A stretch of DNA of 30,646 nt. Source: CAWCTB01 sp963798275 (GTDB lineage: Bacteria > Acidobacteriota > Terriglobia > Terriglobales > Acidobacteriaceae). Below are positions 6,607 through 15,007 of this stretch, in pieces. The notes under the pieces are model-generated. The model was given only the letters and a program-made list of their open reading frames with translations. It had not been told where the DNA came from and did no database searches. Position 1 is the first letter of the stretch. Each line of letters starts with the position of its first letter. The DNA lies in contig CAWCTB010000026.1 of NCBI GenBank assembly GCA_963798275.1, positions 1 through 30,646 of the forward strand, read 5' to 3'. The translations under genes were made by a program, and so were the position numbers.

Positions 6607-7727
6607 GCGTGGCGCAAGCTACAGCCGAAGCCCCGAGGCTGAAGGTCCGCGTCTACCAGCAACATGCGGACAGCGCAAATGCCGGCTTCACGCTGGAGGT
6701 GGAGTTCGCGATTCCGGCGGGGATCACCATCCTGTTTGGGGCGTCGGGAGCAGGCAAGACGACGCTGCTGGACTGTATTGCGGGACTGCACGCGCCGCAG
6801 CGCGGGCGAATCGAGGCCGGCAGCACCGTGCTGTTCGATTCGGCGATGGGCGTGAACCTTCCGCCGGAACGCCGCAAGCTTGGATACCTGTTTCAATCGC
6901 CCGCATTGTTTCCGCACATGACGGTGGAGCAGAACGTGGAGTATGGGCTGGCGTCGCTGGCGGTGGCCGAACGGCGGTCGCGCGCGGCAGACATTCTGCA
7001 GTCGTTTCACGTCGCCGGACTGGCGGAGCGGCGTCCGGGAGAGATATCAGGCGGCGAGCGGCAACGCGTGGGGCTGGCGCGGTCGCTGATAACGCGTCCG
7101 CGCGTGCTGTTGCTGGATGAGCCGCTGACCGCGCTGGACGCGGTGACTAAGGCGCGGATTGTAGACGACCTGCGGGAGTGGAACCAGCGGCACGCGGTGC
7201 CGATTCTGTACGTGACGCATGATCGCCAGGAAGTATTTGGACTGGGCGAGCGCATGCTGGTGCTGGAAAAAGGAAGAGTGATTGCGCAGGGGTTGCCGCA
7301 GGAGGTCCTGCAGCGTCCGCATTTGGAGAGTGTCGCTCAGCTTGCCGGATTCGAAAACACCTTCGATTGCCAGACGGTGAGTGAGCATCCGGAGCAGGGA
7401 ACCATGACCTGCCGCATTGCCGGTTCGACGGTCGAGTTGGAGGTGCCACTGACCCGGATGGACCGTGGCAAAGGGTTGCGGGTGGGGATACGCGCGGGCG
7501 ACATCCTGCTGGCCTCGGGGCCGCCGCAAGGCCTGAGCGCGCGCAACGTAATTGCGGGAAAAATCGCGTCTCTCGAGCAGCGCGATGTGACGGTAATTGC
7601 CGACGTGGATTGTGGAGCGCGGTTCGTGGTGCACGTGACGCCGGGGGCGCGGCAATCGCTCGGGCTGCAGCCGGGAGCGGCGGTCTGGCTGGTGGTGAAG
7701 ACTTACTCCTGCCACGTTCTGCAGTAG
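6603..7727 (+). CDS. modC: Molybdate ABC transporter, ATPase
   Basis: The ATP-hydrolysing subunit. I set the start at the GTG at 6603, which overlaps the modB TGA; the long open frame upstream of it is a shadow of modB. The 374 residues contain Walker A GASGAGKTT (46-54), the Q loop YLFQSPALFPHMTV, signature ISGGERQRVGLARSL (about 147), Walker B RVLLLDEPLTALD (about 168) and the H loop VTHDRQE. From about residue 290 a Mop/TOBE domain (SARNVIAGKIASLEQRDVTV) follows, which binds molybdate and is typical of ModC. It is the last gene of the operon; no molybdenum cofactor gene follows directly. Confidence 0.95.
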   Translation: MSVAQATAEAPRLKVRVYQQHADSANAGFTLEVEFAIPAGITILFGASGAGKTTLLDCIAGLHAPQRGRIEAGSTVLFDSAMGVNLPPERRKLGYLFQSPALFPHMTVEQNVEYGLASLAVAERRSRAADILQSFHVAGLAERRPGEISGGERQRVGLARSLITRPRVLLLDEPLTALDAVTKARIVDDLREWNQRHAVPILYVTHDRQEVFGLGERMLVLEKGRVIAQGLPQEVLQRPHLESVAQLAGFENTFDCQTVSEHPEQGTMTCRIAGSTVELEVPLTRMDRGKGLRVGIRAGDILLASGPPQGLSARNVIAGKIASLEQRDVTVIADVDCGARFVVHVTPGARQSLGLQPGAAVWLVVKTYSCHVLQ

Positions 7728-8007
7728 CCACGGGCGCGTGACGCATCTATCAATACCTAAGAACGAATTTCGCCTTAGGCTTCATCCTGGGCGAGACTAT
7801 TCCGCCCCTCCGCTATGGGGCTGATTTCTTGATGGTTTGCACTGTCGTCGCCAACCAAGCTGAGTTCTCACCCAGACAATAAAGCCAGGTTTAACCGACC
7901 TTGACGGCGGAAGAAGCCTCCGGGGCTGAAGCCCCTGGATATTTTCAACCGCCGGTACGCAGGCCTGAAGGCCTGCTCTACCCATCGTTCAACTCTCACA
8001 TCGGAAG
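7728..8007. other. Intergenic region with palindromes, no gene seen
   Basis: This 280-bp gap separates modC from the next gene. It contains CCTAAG ... CTTAGG (7756-7761 and 7774-7779), a weak hairpin without a T run, then the paired palindromes described separately at 7922-7975. I found no reading frame with a ribosome-binding site, no tRNA and no convincing terminator. It has no ends like the miniature elements at 252 and 4382. Confidence 0.5.
7922..7975. repeat. Paired intergenic palindromes (GGCTGAAGCC / GGCCTGAAGGCC type)
   Basis: Two perfect hairpins lie 24 bases apart: GGGGC-TGAA-GCCCC (7922-7935) and CAGGCC-TGAA-GGCCTG (7960-7975). Each has a TGAA loop, as in the second hairpin of the miniature element at 252-371, but no shared terminal repeats, so this is a REP-like unit rather than another copy. 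They sit about 33 bases before the next coding region. Comparable palindromes seem widespread between genes in Acidobacteria, which I recall but cannot check here. Confidence 0.5.
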
Positions 8008-8190
8008 GTGACGTGGCTCACTGCGGCGGCGTACACAGCGTTCATACTGGGAATGTTCATGGCTGCTCCGGGGCAGGTATGGCCACGAACATCCTGCCTG
8101 GCGAGGCCGGTTGGCGCGCGTTTCGATTTATCGGCGACGCACCACGGCAAGCGCACGCGCAGCACGTCCGAAATCGGAGGTCTTTGCTAA
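8008..8190 (+). CDS. Possible 60-aa leader or small membrane protein
   Basis: A GTG start preceded by GGAAGG encodes MTWLTAAAYTAFILGMFMAA, a likely single membrane segment or signal peptide, followed by an unremarkable basic tail. Its TAA overlaps the ATG of the next gene (TAATG), an arrangement that would couple their translation. There is no recognised family and no conserved motif. The ribosome-binding site and stop/start overlap argue for it; the nondescript C-terminal half argues against. It may be only a translated leader for the downstream gene. Confidence 0.3.
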   Translation: MTWLTAAAYTAFILGMFMAAPGQVWPRTSCLARPVGARFDLSATHHGKRTRSTSEIGGLC

Positions 8191-8954
8191 TGCCAACCGT
8201 AAGCGAACCGGAAGTTAAAGAAGCGAAACCGCAACTCGTCAAGCCACAGACGGAAGAAGCCAGCCACGAGCCGGAACTCTTCGCCGCTGAAATCGAGATG
8301 GAGAAGAAGTCGTCGAGCATTTTGCCCCTGCTTTTGGTGCTGGGGCTGTTAGTGGTGGTCGGCGGAACCATTTTCTATCTGATCAAAGGAGCGCGGGAGG
8401 TGCTGGAGCGCCCCGCCGCCACGGCCGCGATCAACAATATTCTGAAATCGCAAGGGGCTGCCTCCATTCGCTTCATCGCGGGAGGACTGATCAGCTCCAA
8501 CGTCAACGAGAAGGCGATGGACCCGCACTACAAGCTGCTGGCGAAGGCAGGAGTGGTAACCACCAAGCCGAAGAGTTGGAACTCGCAGTACGTATACCTG
8601 ACGCCGGCGGGCGAGAAATATCTGGCGGGCATCAACAACGTTCAGAAGGACACCAATCCCGACAAAACGGTTACTTATCTGGTGCCGCTGGCGACGCGGC
8701 AACTGGTGAGCATCGACAAGATCACCATGATCCGGCCGCACTTGGCGCGAGTGGATTACACCTGGAAGTGGGACCCGAACCGGCTGGGCAAGGAGTTCGA
8801 TGCCTCGGGCGACCTGGTGAAGAGCTTTAACACCTGGGACCGCGGGACGCTGATCAAGTCGTATGGCGTGGACTTCTTCGGCGCCGCGCCGACCAAGGTG
8901 AGCGTTCTCTTGATGGAAGCGAAAGACGGCGTGTGGACGCCCTACGTCGAGTAG
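8190..8954 (+). CDS. Single-pass membrane-anchored protein, unknown function
   Basis: 254 residues starting at the ATG that follows GGAGG by nine bases. The first 45 residues are rich in Pro, Glu and Lys (cytoplasmic tail). They are followed by one membrane helix (SSILPLLLVLGLLVVVGGTIFYL) and a roughly 180-residue outer domain of mixed alpha/beta character with KLLAKAGVV ... YLTPAGEKYLAG, a spacing that resembles a small winged helix. No catalytic motif is visible. A perfect terminator follows 32 bases after its stop, so it ends a transcript. Likely an Acidobacteria-type hypothetical envelope protein; I cannot name the function. Confidence 0.75.
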   Translation: MPTVSEPEVKEAKPQLVKPQTEEASHEPELFAAEIEMEKKSSSILPLLLVLGLLVVVGGTIFYLIKGAREVLERPAATAAINNILKSQGAASIRFIAGGLISSNVNEKAMDPHYKLLAKAGVVTTKPKSWNSQYVYLTPAGEKYLAGINNVQKDTNPDKTVTYLVPLATRQLVSIDKITMIRPHLARVDYTWKWDPNRLGKEFDASGDLVKSFNTWDRGTLIKSYGVDFFGAAPTKVSVLLMEAKDGVWTPYVE

Positions 8955-8986
8955 TTGCCCAGCGAGTAGCGCGAAATACACAGCTC

Positions 8987-9019
8987 ATGGGAGGAGTTCG
9001 CTCCTCCCATTTTATTTTT
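8987..9019 (+). terminator. Strong intrinsic terminator
   Basis: A perfect 10-bp stem ATGGGAGGAG / CTCCTCCCAT closes on a TTCG tetraloop (8997-9000) and runs straight into TTTTATTTTT. It ends the transcript of the membrane-anchored protein and insulates thrC. Confidence 0.9.
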
Positions 9020-9053
9020 CAGGGCAAGTTAAAGCTCAACCGGCAGCTTAAGA

Positions 9054-9081
9054 CTGACATCTTTCGCCCGCCTGCGATACC
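9054..9081 (+). promoter_or_regulatory. thrC: Possible promoter for thrC-thrB
   Basis: CTGACA (9054-9059) and GATACC (9076-9081), the latter preceded by TG-C as an extended -10, are spaced by 16 bases and lie 39 bases before the thrC ATG, just after the terminator at 8987. Motif match only. There is no attenuator-like leader peptide rich in Thr or Ile. Confidence 0.3.
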
Positions 9082-9120
9082 TTAGAAGCAAGACCCTCAA
9101 GCACGAACCGGACAAGCGGA

Positions 9121-10497
9121 ATGGGACAATTGCAGCCGGTGGCAACACTGGCAGGGAAGAGCTACACCGTACGTTGTATCGTCTGCCGCGAGGTATGCGC
9201 CTCGCCGGGAGAGGACTTCCGCTGCGCGCGTTGCGGTGACCTGCTGGAGGTGGACTTCAGCGCGGCGTGGGCGGCGACCACGATCAATCCGGCTTTGCTG
9301 CGGCTGGTGTGGCGCGAACGAAGGGCGTCGACCCAGCAGCTTGACCTGAGCGGCGTATGGCGCTTCCGCGAGGTTCTGCCAAGCCTCGACGACTGGGGGC
9401 ATGCGATTACGCTGCGCGAGGGCAATACTCCGCTGTACGAATTGCCACGCTGCGCCGGCGCGGCGGGAGTCGACCGGCTGCTGGCCAAGCACCAGGGCAT
9501 GAATCCCACGGGTTCGTTCAAGGACACGGGGATGACGGTCGCTATCTCGTTTGCGAAAGAGAATGACTTTCGCTGGGTGGCGTGCGCCTCGACCGGCAAT
9601 ACTTCGGCGTCGATGGCAGCTTACGCGGCGCGCGGCGGCATGCGCAGCCTGGTGCTGATTCCGGACGGGAAAATTGCCTGGGGCAAGCTGTCGCAGTCGC
9701 TGGACTACGGCGCGCTTACCTGCCAGTTGCGCACCGATTTCGACGGCTGTGTTCGGGTGCTGAGCGAGATCATCCGGCGCTATCCGATTTACCTGCTGAA
9801 TTCGGTGAATCCCTATCGGCTGGAAGGACAGAAGACGGCCGGCATCGAATTGCTGGAGCAACTCGACTGGCAGGTGCCCGATCATGTGATCGTGCCCGGC
9901 GGCAACCTGGGGAATAATTCGGCGCTGGGGAAAGCGTTCGTCGAACTGAAACAATTGGGGGTCGTGGACAAGCTGCCCAAGGTTTCGGTGATCCAGGCGG
10001 AGGGAGCAAACCCGCTGTACACGTTGGTGCGCGACGGGCGGAGCGAGCTCGTTGCGGTTGAGGCGGAGACGCTGGCGACGGCGATACGCATTGGCAATCC
10101 GGCGTCGTGGAAGAAGTCGTTGCGCGTGCTGCAGGCCACGGGCGGCCAGGTGGAGCAAGTGAGTGAGGCGGAGATCGCGATTGCCAAGGCGGAGATCGGT
10201 GCGGATGGCGTGGGTTGCGAGCCGGCTTCGGCGGTGACACTGGCCGGATTGAAGAAGCTGGTGAAGAGCGGATTCGTCGGCGCCGGCGAGTCGGTGGTGC
10301 TCATCCTGACCGGACACGTGCTGAAGGACCCGGAGTACACGATCCAGTTTCATCGCGGCGACCTTTCGGTGCCGCGCATGGCGGATCACGAGTTTCATCG
10401 CTTGACGGAAAAGCAGCGTAAGTCGCCGGTGGTGCTGGATGCCAGCGCTGACGCGGTGCTGCGCGCGCTGGAGGCGGAGGAAAAGCGCCATGGATGA
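9121..10497 (+). CDS. thrC: Threonine synthase
   Basis: A PLP enzyme converting O-phosphohomoserine to threonine. The 458-residue protein begins with a four-cysteine zinc ribbon (CIVC ... CARC), as in many long bacterial forms, then LREGNTPLYELPRC. The PLP lysine is K134 in NPTGSFKDTGMT, with SGNTS-like ASTGNTSASMAAYAA and the phosphate-binding GGNLGNNSALGKA loop. The final 60 residues extend past the last family motif (LTGHVLKDPE) with a charged tail. It overlaps thrB by eight bases, so the last two steps of threonine synthesis are co-expressed; homoserine dehydrogenase is not in the window. Confidence 0.95.
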   Translation: MGQLQPVATLAGKSYTVRCIVCREVCASPGEDFRCARCGDLLEVDFSAAWAATTINPALLRLVWRERRASTQQLDLSGVWRFREVLPSLDDWGHAITLREGNTPLYELPRCAGAAGVDRLLAKHQGMNPTGSFKDTGMTVAISFAKENDFRWVACASTGNTSASMAAYAARGGMRSLVLIPDGKIAWGKLSQSLDYGALTCQLRTDFDGCVRVLSEIIRRYPIYLLNSVNPYRLEGQKTAGIELLEQLDWQVPDHVIVPGGNLGNNSALGKAFVELKQLGVVDKLPKVSVIQAEGANPLYTLVRDGRSELVAVEAETLATAIRIGNPASWKKSLRVLQATGGQVEQVSEAEIAIAKAEIGADGVGCEPASAVTLAGLKKLVKSGFVGAGESVVLILTGHVLKDPEYTIQFHRGDLSVPRMADHEFHRLTEKQRKSPVVLDASADAVLRALEAEEKRHG

Positions 10498-11458
10498 CAT
10501 GCGGGGCGCATCCTCGTTTCGGATTTTTCTGCCGGCGACCTCGGCGAACCTGGGGCCGGCCTTCGATGCGGCGGCGCTGGCGTTCGACTTTGGATTGACG
10601 ATAGAGGCGCGAACGGCGGCGGAGTTTTCCATCACGGCGCGAGGCCGCAACGCCGACCTGTGCGGGCGGCTCGAGAACAACCTGATACTCGATACCTACA
10701 CGAAGACGTTGGAGCGCGCCGGCAAGATCGTGCCTTCGTTGGCGGTGTCGTTGGACAACGAGATTTCGCTGGGCATGGGTTGCGGATCTTCGGCGGCTGC
10801 GGTACTGGCGGGCATCTCACTGGCGGTGGCATTCGGCGGGCTGGAGTGGGATGACGCGCAGATCGTGTCGGAAGCGTCGGCGTGCGAGGGGCATCCGGAC
10901 AATGTGGCGGCTTGCTGGTACGGCGGTGTCGTGCTGGCGCGCACCCACGGCGTCCTGCGTGAGGGTTCAAGTGCGAAAGTGAGTGTGCTGCCGATACCGA
11001 TGGCGGTGGAATGGCCGCTGCTGCTGGCGATTCCGGACAATCCAGTGCCGACCTCGGAGGCACGCCGGGTATTGCCGCGCCTGTATAGCCGGGTGGACCT
11101 GATCCACAACGTGCAGAGCGCGATGATGCTGGTGCTGGCGCTGACCCAGGGACGCGGGGAGTGGCTGGGCGAGGCGCTGAGCGATCGCGCGCATCATCCC
11201 TACCGCGCGCAACTGTGTCCATTGCTGCCCGCGTTGAGCGAACTGTCGGGCAGCGAAGGTGTGAACGGCGTTGCCCTGAGCGGAGCGGGGCCGTCGGTGC
11301 TGCTGTTTCTGGACCCCACAAGCGACCGCGAGCGGATTCGAATGCAGGTGGAACAACACCTGGCGAAGAAGAACATGAACGCGGAATTGCGGTTCACCTC
11401 GATCAGTTCGACGGGCGCGAAGCACACGCTGGACCTGAGCGCGACGGCGGCGCGATAG
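10490..11458 (+). CDS. thrB: Homoserine kinase
   Basis: A GHMP-family kinase phosphorylating homoserine for ThrC. I chose the ATG at 10490, with GGAGG nine bases upstream; a GTG/ATG frame from 10439 would lie wholly inside thrC. The 322 residues carry the N-terminal FLPATSANLGPAFDAAALAF motif, the ATP loop LGMGCGSSAAAVLAG in place of the common PxxxGLGSSAA, EGHPDNVAACWYGG, and GVALSGAGPSVLLF near the C-terminus. Direct neighbour and substrate partner of thrC. Confidence 0.95.
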   Translation: MDDMRGASSFRIFLPATSANLGPAFDAAALAFDFGLTIEARTAAEFSITARGRNADLCGRLENNLILDTYTKTLERAGKIVPSLAVSLDNEISLGMGCGSSAAAVLAGISLAVAFGGLEWDDAQIVSEASACEGHPDNVAACWYGGVVLARTHGVLREGSSAKVSVLPIPMAVEWPLLLAIPDNPVPTSEARRVLPRLYSRVDLIHNVQSAMMLVLALTQGRGEWLGEALSDRAHHPYRAQLCPLLPALSELSGSEGVNGVALSGAGPSVLLFLDPTSDRERIRMQVEQHLAKKNMNAELRFTSISSTGAKHTLDLSATAAR

Positions 11459-11490
11459 AGCTGGTTCTACAGATAGAATCTCCCTAATCC

Positions 11491-12843
11491 ATGCGAGAGT
11501 TTGCGACCAGCATCGTGCGTGAGCTGCGGCAGCGCGGCTTCCAGGCCTATTTCGCCGGGGGCTGCGTGCGCGATACGCTGCTACGGGTCGAGCCTGCGGA
11601 TTACGACGTCACCACCGATGCGAAGCCAGACCAGGTGATGCGCATCTTTCCCAAGACATATGCGGTGGGTGCGAAGTTTGGGGTGGTGCTGGTGCCCATT
11701 CCGGAAGAAATGCGTTACGAGACACTGCCAGCGGAGCATCCGCATGCCGTCGAGGTAGCAACGTTTCGCAGCGATGGCATCTACTCGGACGGCCGGCATC
11801 CCGACCAGGTGCAGTACTCGAAGCGTCCGGAAGAGGACGTGCAGCGGCGTGACTTCACCATCAACGGATTGCTGATGGATCCGCTGGAGGGCGATCGCGT
11901 GCTGGACTTCGTGGGCGGACGAAAGGACCTGGAGGAGCACATTGTCCGGGCGATTGGCGAACCGGAGCGGCGCTTCCGCGAGGACAAGTTGCGCATGCTG
12001 CGCGGGGTGAGGTTTGCGGCGCGGTTCAATTACGTCATCGAGCCGATGACGCTGGCGGCCATTCGCGAGCTGGCGGCAGACATTCATCAGGTCAGCCGTG
12101 AGCGAGTACGCGACGAGCTGACGAAGATGCTGACCGAAGGGCACGCACGCGCCGCGTTCGAGCTGCTCGACAGCACGGGACTGTTAAGACAGGTATTGCC
12201 GGAGATCGACCGGATGCACGGGGTTGAGCAGCCGCCGCAGTTCCATCCCGAAGGCGATGTGTGGGTACACACCATGCTGCTGCTGGAGAAGCTGCCGCCG
12301 AGGTGTTCGCGGACGCTGGCGTGGGGCACGCTGCTGCACGACGTGGGCAAGCCGCCGACATTTCGCGTTGCGCCGGACCGCATTCGCTTCGATGGACACG
12401 TGGAGGTCGGGGTGCGTATGGCGGAGGCCATCTGCCGGCGGCTGCATTTCTCCAACGAAGACACGGAACAGATTGTGGCGCTGGTGGCCAATCACATGCG
12501 CTTTGGCGACGCTGGCCGCATGAAGGAAGCGACGCTGAAACGCTTTCTGCGGCTGCCGAAGTTCGACGAGCACCTGGAACTGCATCGGCTGGATTGCCTG
12601 AGCAGTCATGGCGACCTGTCGCTGTACGAGTTCGTGCGCGACCGGCGATCGCAGGCGACGGAAGAAGAGATCCGGCCCAAGCTGCTGCTGTCGGGCGATG
12701 ACCTGATCGCAATGGGCTATCAGCCGGGGCCGAGGTTCCGCGACATACTGGCGGCGGTGGAAGACGCGCAACTGGAAGGCCGGCTGCATACGCGCGAGGA
12801 AGCGATGAGTTGGGTGACGAGCGAATTTCCAATTGAGCGCTGA
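11491..12843 (+). CDS. cca: CCA tRNA nucleotidyltransferase / poly(A) polymerase family
   Basis: A class II nucleotidyltransferase. The head motif is YFAGGCVRDTLL, with the metal ligands in ADYDVTTDAKP. RRDFTINGLLMDP, DFVGGRKDLEEHIVRAIGEP and FREDKLRMLRGVRFAARF (the nucleobase-interacting region) follow in order. From about residue 255 an HD phosphohydrolase domain (VWVHTMLLLEKL ... LHDVGKPPTF) is present, giving 450 residues. The HD domain suggests phosphatase activity as in E. coli Cca, but whether it adds CCA or poly(A) cannot be told from sequence alone. It starts 32 bp after thrB and may be read from the same transcript. Confidence 0.9.
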   Translation: MREFATSIVRELRQRGFQAYFAGGCVRDTLLRVEPADYDVTTDAKPDQVMRIFPKTYAVGAKFGVVLVPIPEEMRYETLPAEHPHAVEVATFRSDGIYSDGRHPDQVQYSKRPEEDVQRRDFTINGLLMDPLEGDRVLDFVGGRKDLEEHIVRAIGEPERRFREDKLRMLRGVRFAARFNYVIEPMTLAAIRELAADIHQVSRERVRDELTKMLTEGHARAAFELLDSTGLLRQVLPEIDRMHGVEQPPQFHPEGDVWVHTMLLLEKLPPRCSRTLAWGTLLHDVGKPPTFRVAPDRIRFDGHVEVGVRMAEAICRRLHFSNEDTEQIVALVANHMRFGDAGRMKEATLKRFLRLPKFDEHLELHRLDCLSSHGDLSLYEFVRDRRSQATEEEIRPKLLLSGDDLIAMGYQPGPRFRDILAAVEDAQLEGRLHTREEAMSWVTSEFPIER

Positions 12844-12905
12844 TATCCTCGATTTTCACAGCATCGGGCGCTAGCAAAGCGGTGTTAGAATCCGACTCCG
12901 CGCCC

Positions 12906-13185
12906 ATGCAACACGCAGGCTCTACGCTCCACAAAATCTACGCCGCGGCACTCAACCGGGTAGGCGGCAGCGATGCGCCCGTGATGGCGTGGCCGCTGGT
13001 GTGCGGCGCGAAGGTGGCCGACCGCACGGCGGCGCTAAGTTGCGTAGACGGGGAGTTGGCTATTGCGGTACCCGACGCGATGTGGCGAAGCCAACTGCAG
13101 TGCTTTGGAGTCGCGCTACATCACGGCGCTGAACCAGGTGAGCCGGCAGAAGGTGACGAGCATCCGGTTCGTGGTTTCCCGCTAG
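12906..13185 (+). CDS. DUF721/DciA-like protein (frame-disrupted)
   Basis: A short protein resembling the DUF721/DciA family, which includes the bacterial replicative-helicase loader. The start MQHAGSTLHKIYAAALNR is followed by VMAWPLVCGAKVADRT, CVDGELAIAVPDAMWRSQLQ, and then the frame breaks. Ignoring one base near 13101 continues it as ALESRYITALNQVSRQKVTS and ends at TAG 13183, giving about 92 residues, a normal C-terminal DciA domain length. As written the frame runs on into gatC. The family assignment is moderate (pattern W-x-x-V-x-G ... L-x-I-x-V ... W-x-x-x-L). It lies between cca and gatC; an alternative GTG start at 12882 is possible. Confidence 0.6.
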
Positions 13186-13216
13186 TGTCGCGCTACACTC
13201 GTAACAGAGGACATTC

Positions 13217-13543
13217 ATGGTTTCGGAGAAGGACGTTTCCTACGTCGCGGAACTGGCTCACCTCGAATTGACCGAGGAGGAGCGGGCGCGCTTGCTGAAG
13301 GATCTAAATTCCATCCTCGGCTATATCGAAAGGCTGAATCAGCTCGACACCACCGGAGTCGAACCGATGGCGCAGGTCGCCAGCCGCTATGGCGCGCTCG
13401 AGCGCGGCAGCGGAAGCCGGGCGTTCGATTACGCCATGCGCGCGGATGAGCCACGTCCCTGCCTGCCCCATGATGAGGCGCTGAGCAACGCTCCGAAGAC
13501 GGACGGCGTGTTTTTCAAGGTGCCGAAGGTGATCGAGCGATGA
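13217..13543 (+). CDS. gatC: Asp-tRNA(Asn)/Glu-tRNA(Gln) amidotransferase subunit C
   Basis: The small stabilising subunit of GatCAB. VSEKDVSYVAELAHLELTEE and DLNSILGYIERLNQLDTTGVEP are the family core, followed by the long loop with MRADEP and ending in FFKVPKVIER, the canonical C-terminus. Its 108 residues are normal. The stop overlaps the gatA start (ATGA), so the two are coupled. Confidence 0.95.
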   Translation: MVSEKDVSYVAELAHLELTEEERARLLKDLNSILGYIERLNQLDTTGVEPMAQVASRYGALERGSGSRAFDYAMRADEPRPCLPHDEALSNAPKTDGVFFKVPKVIER

Positions 13544-14982
13544 ACCCGGAAACGCTGACAGTGGAAGCGGCGCGGACCGCGGTGGCGGAGAAGCAGTTCA
13601 CGGTAACGGCGCTGGCCGAGGCGTACTACCAGAAGATCGAAGCGGAAGACGAAGAGATTGGCTCGTACCTGACGCTGTGCAAGGAGCGCGCGTTGAGCCA
13701 GGCGGCGCGCATCGACGAATTGGCGGACAAGGGAGACGACTTGCCTGCGCTGGCCGGGGTGCCGATCGCAATTAAAGATGTGATCTCGACGAGGGGTGTG
13801 CGTACCACGGCGGGATCGAAGATCCTGACGAACTACGTTGCGCCCTACGATGCGACGGCTGTGCAGCGGCTGGAAGCTGCGGGGGCACTGGTGCTGGGCA
13901 AGACGAACTGCGACGAGTTCGCCATGGGATCGTCGAACGAGAACTCGGGCTTTTATCCGGTGCGCAATCCGCGCGACCGGACGCGGGTGCCGGGAGGCTC
14001 GTCGGGCGGATCGGCAGCGGCGGTAGCGGCGGGATTTGCAACGGCGGCGCTGGGATCGGACACGGGCGGGTCGATCCGGCAGCCGGCGGCGTTCTGCGGC
14101 GTGGTTGGGCTGAAGCCAACGTACGGACGCGTGTCGCGCTATGGGTTGATTGCGTTTGCGTCGTCGCTTGATCACATTGGGCCGTTCGGGAAGACCGTGA
14201 AAGACACCGCGCTGGTGCTGGAACAGATCGCCGGGCGCGATCCACTGGACTCGACCTCGGCCGACGTGCCGGTGCCGCGGTACTCGGATTCGGTAGGACA
14301 GCCGGTCACAGGATTGAAGGTTGGCGTGCCGAAGGAATATTTTGGCGAGGGCCTCGATCCCGAGGTGCGGTCGGCGGTGGAAGCGGGTATCGAGCAGCTG
14401 GCGAAGGCGGGTTGCGAGATAGTGCCGGTTTCGTTGCCGAACACCGAGTATGCGATTCCGACGTACTACCTGGTGGCCACGGCGGAAGCATCGTCAAACC
14501 TGGCGCGGTATGACGGCGTGCGCTACGGAGTGCGGGCCGAAGGCGCGAAGACGCTGGGCGAAATGTACCGGCGGACGCGCGATGCGGGATTTGGAACCGA
14601 AGTGAAGCGGCGCATCATGCTGGGAACGTATGCGCTGAGCGCGGGTTATTATGACGCCTATTACCTGAAGGCACAGCGGGTGCGCACCTTGCTGGCGCGC
14701 GACTTCGATGCGGCGTTCGCGAAGGTCGATATCATTGTGACCCCTACCACACCAACGCCTGCGTTCAAGCTGGGGGAGAAGGCCGACGATCCGCTGGCCA
14801 TGTATCTGGCGGACATCTACACGGTTACGGCGAACCTGGTAGGGATTCCGGGAATTTCGGTGCCGTGCGGCAAAAGCAAGGAAGGATTGCCGATTGGGAT
14901 GCAGATGCTGGGGAAGCATTTCGATGAGGCGACGGTGTTGAAGACCGCGCATGTGGTAGAACATGCGCTGGCTGGAAAGTAG
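13540..14982 (+). CDS. gatA: Asp-tRNA(Asn)/Glu-tRNA(Gln) amidotransferase subunit A
   Basis: The amidase subunit that frees ammonia from glutamine to transamidate misacylated tRNA. All three catalytic residues occupy the canonical positions: K79 (VPIAIKDV), cis-Ser S154 in GGSSGGSAAAVAAG, and nucleophile S178 in GSDTGGSIRQPAAFCG. Its 480 residues are normal, ending with the helix that carries MLGKHFDEATVLKTAH. gatB is not in the window. The presence of GatCA implies indirect Gln- and/or Asn-tRNA synthesis in this organism. Confidence 0.97.
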   Translation: MNPETLTVEAARTAVAEKQFTVTALAEAYYQKIEAEDEEIGSYLTLCKERALSQAARIDELADKGDDLPALAGVPIAIKDVISTRGVRTTAGSKILTNYVAPYDATAVQRLEAAGALVLGKTNCDEFAMGSSNENSGFYPVRNPRDRTRVPGGSSGGSAAAVAAGFATAALGSDTGGSIRQPAAFCGVVGLKPTYGRVSRYGLIAFASSLDHIGPFGKTVKDTALVLEQIAGRDPLDSTSADVPVPRYSDSVGQPVTGLKVGVPKEYFGEGLDPEVRSAVEAGIEQLAKAGCEIVPVSLPNTEYAIPTYYLVATAEASSNLARYDGVRYGVRAEGAKTLGEMYRRTRDAGFGTEVKRRIMLGTYALSAGYYDAYYLKAQRVRTLLARDFDAAFAKVDIIVTPTTPTPAFKLGEKADDPLAMYLADIYTVTANLVGIPGISVPCGKSKEGLPIGMQMLGKHFDEATVLKTAHVVEHALAGK

Positions 14983-15007
14983 GCCTGCAACGGCACAATC
15001 TTATCTG

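Noticed and set aside
9097..10680. 527-codon frame opposite thrC
   Set aside because: Arg/Gln/His-rich antisense shadow; thrC on the plus strand has all catalytic motifs.
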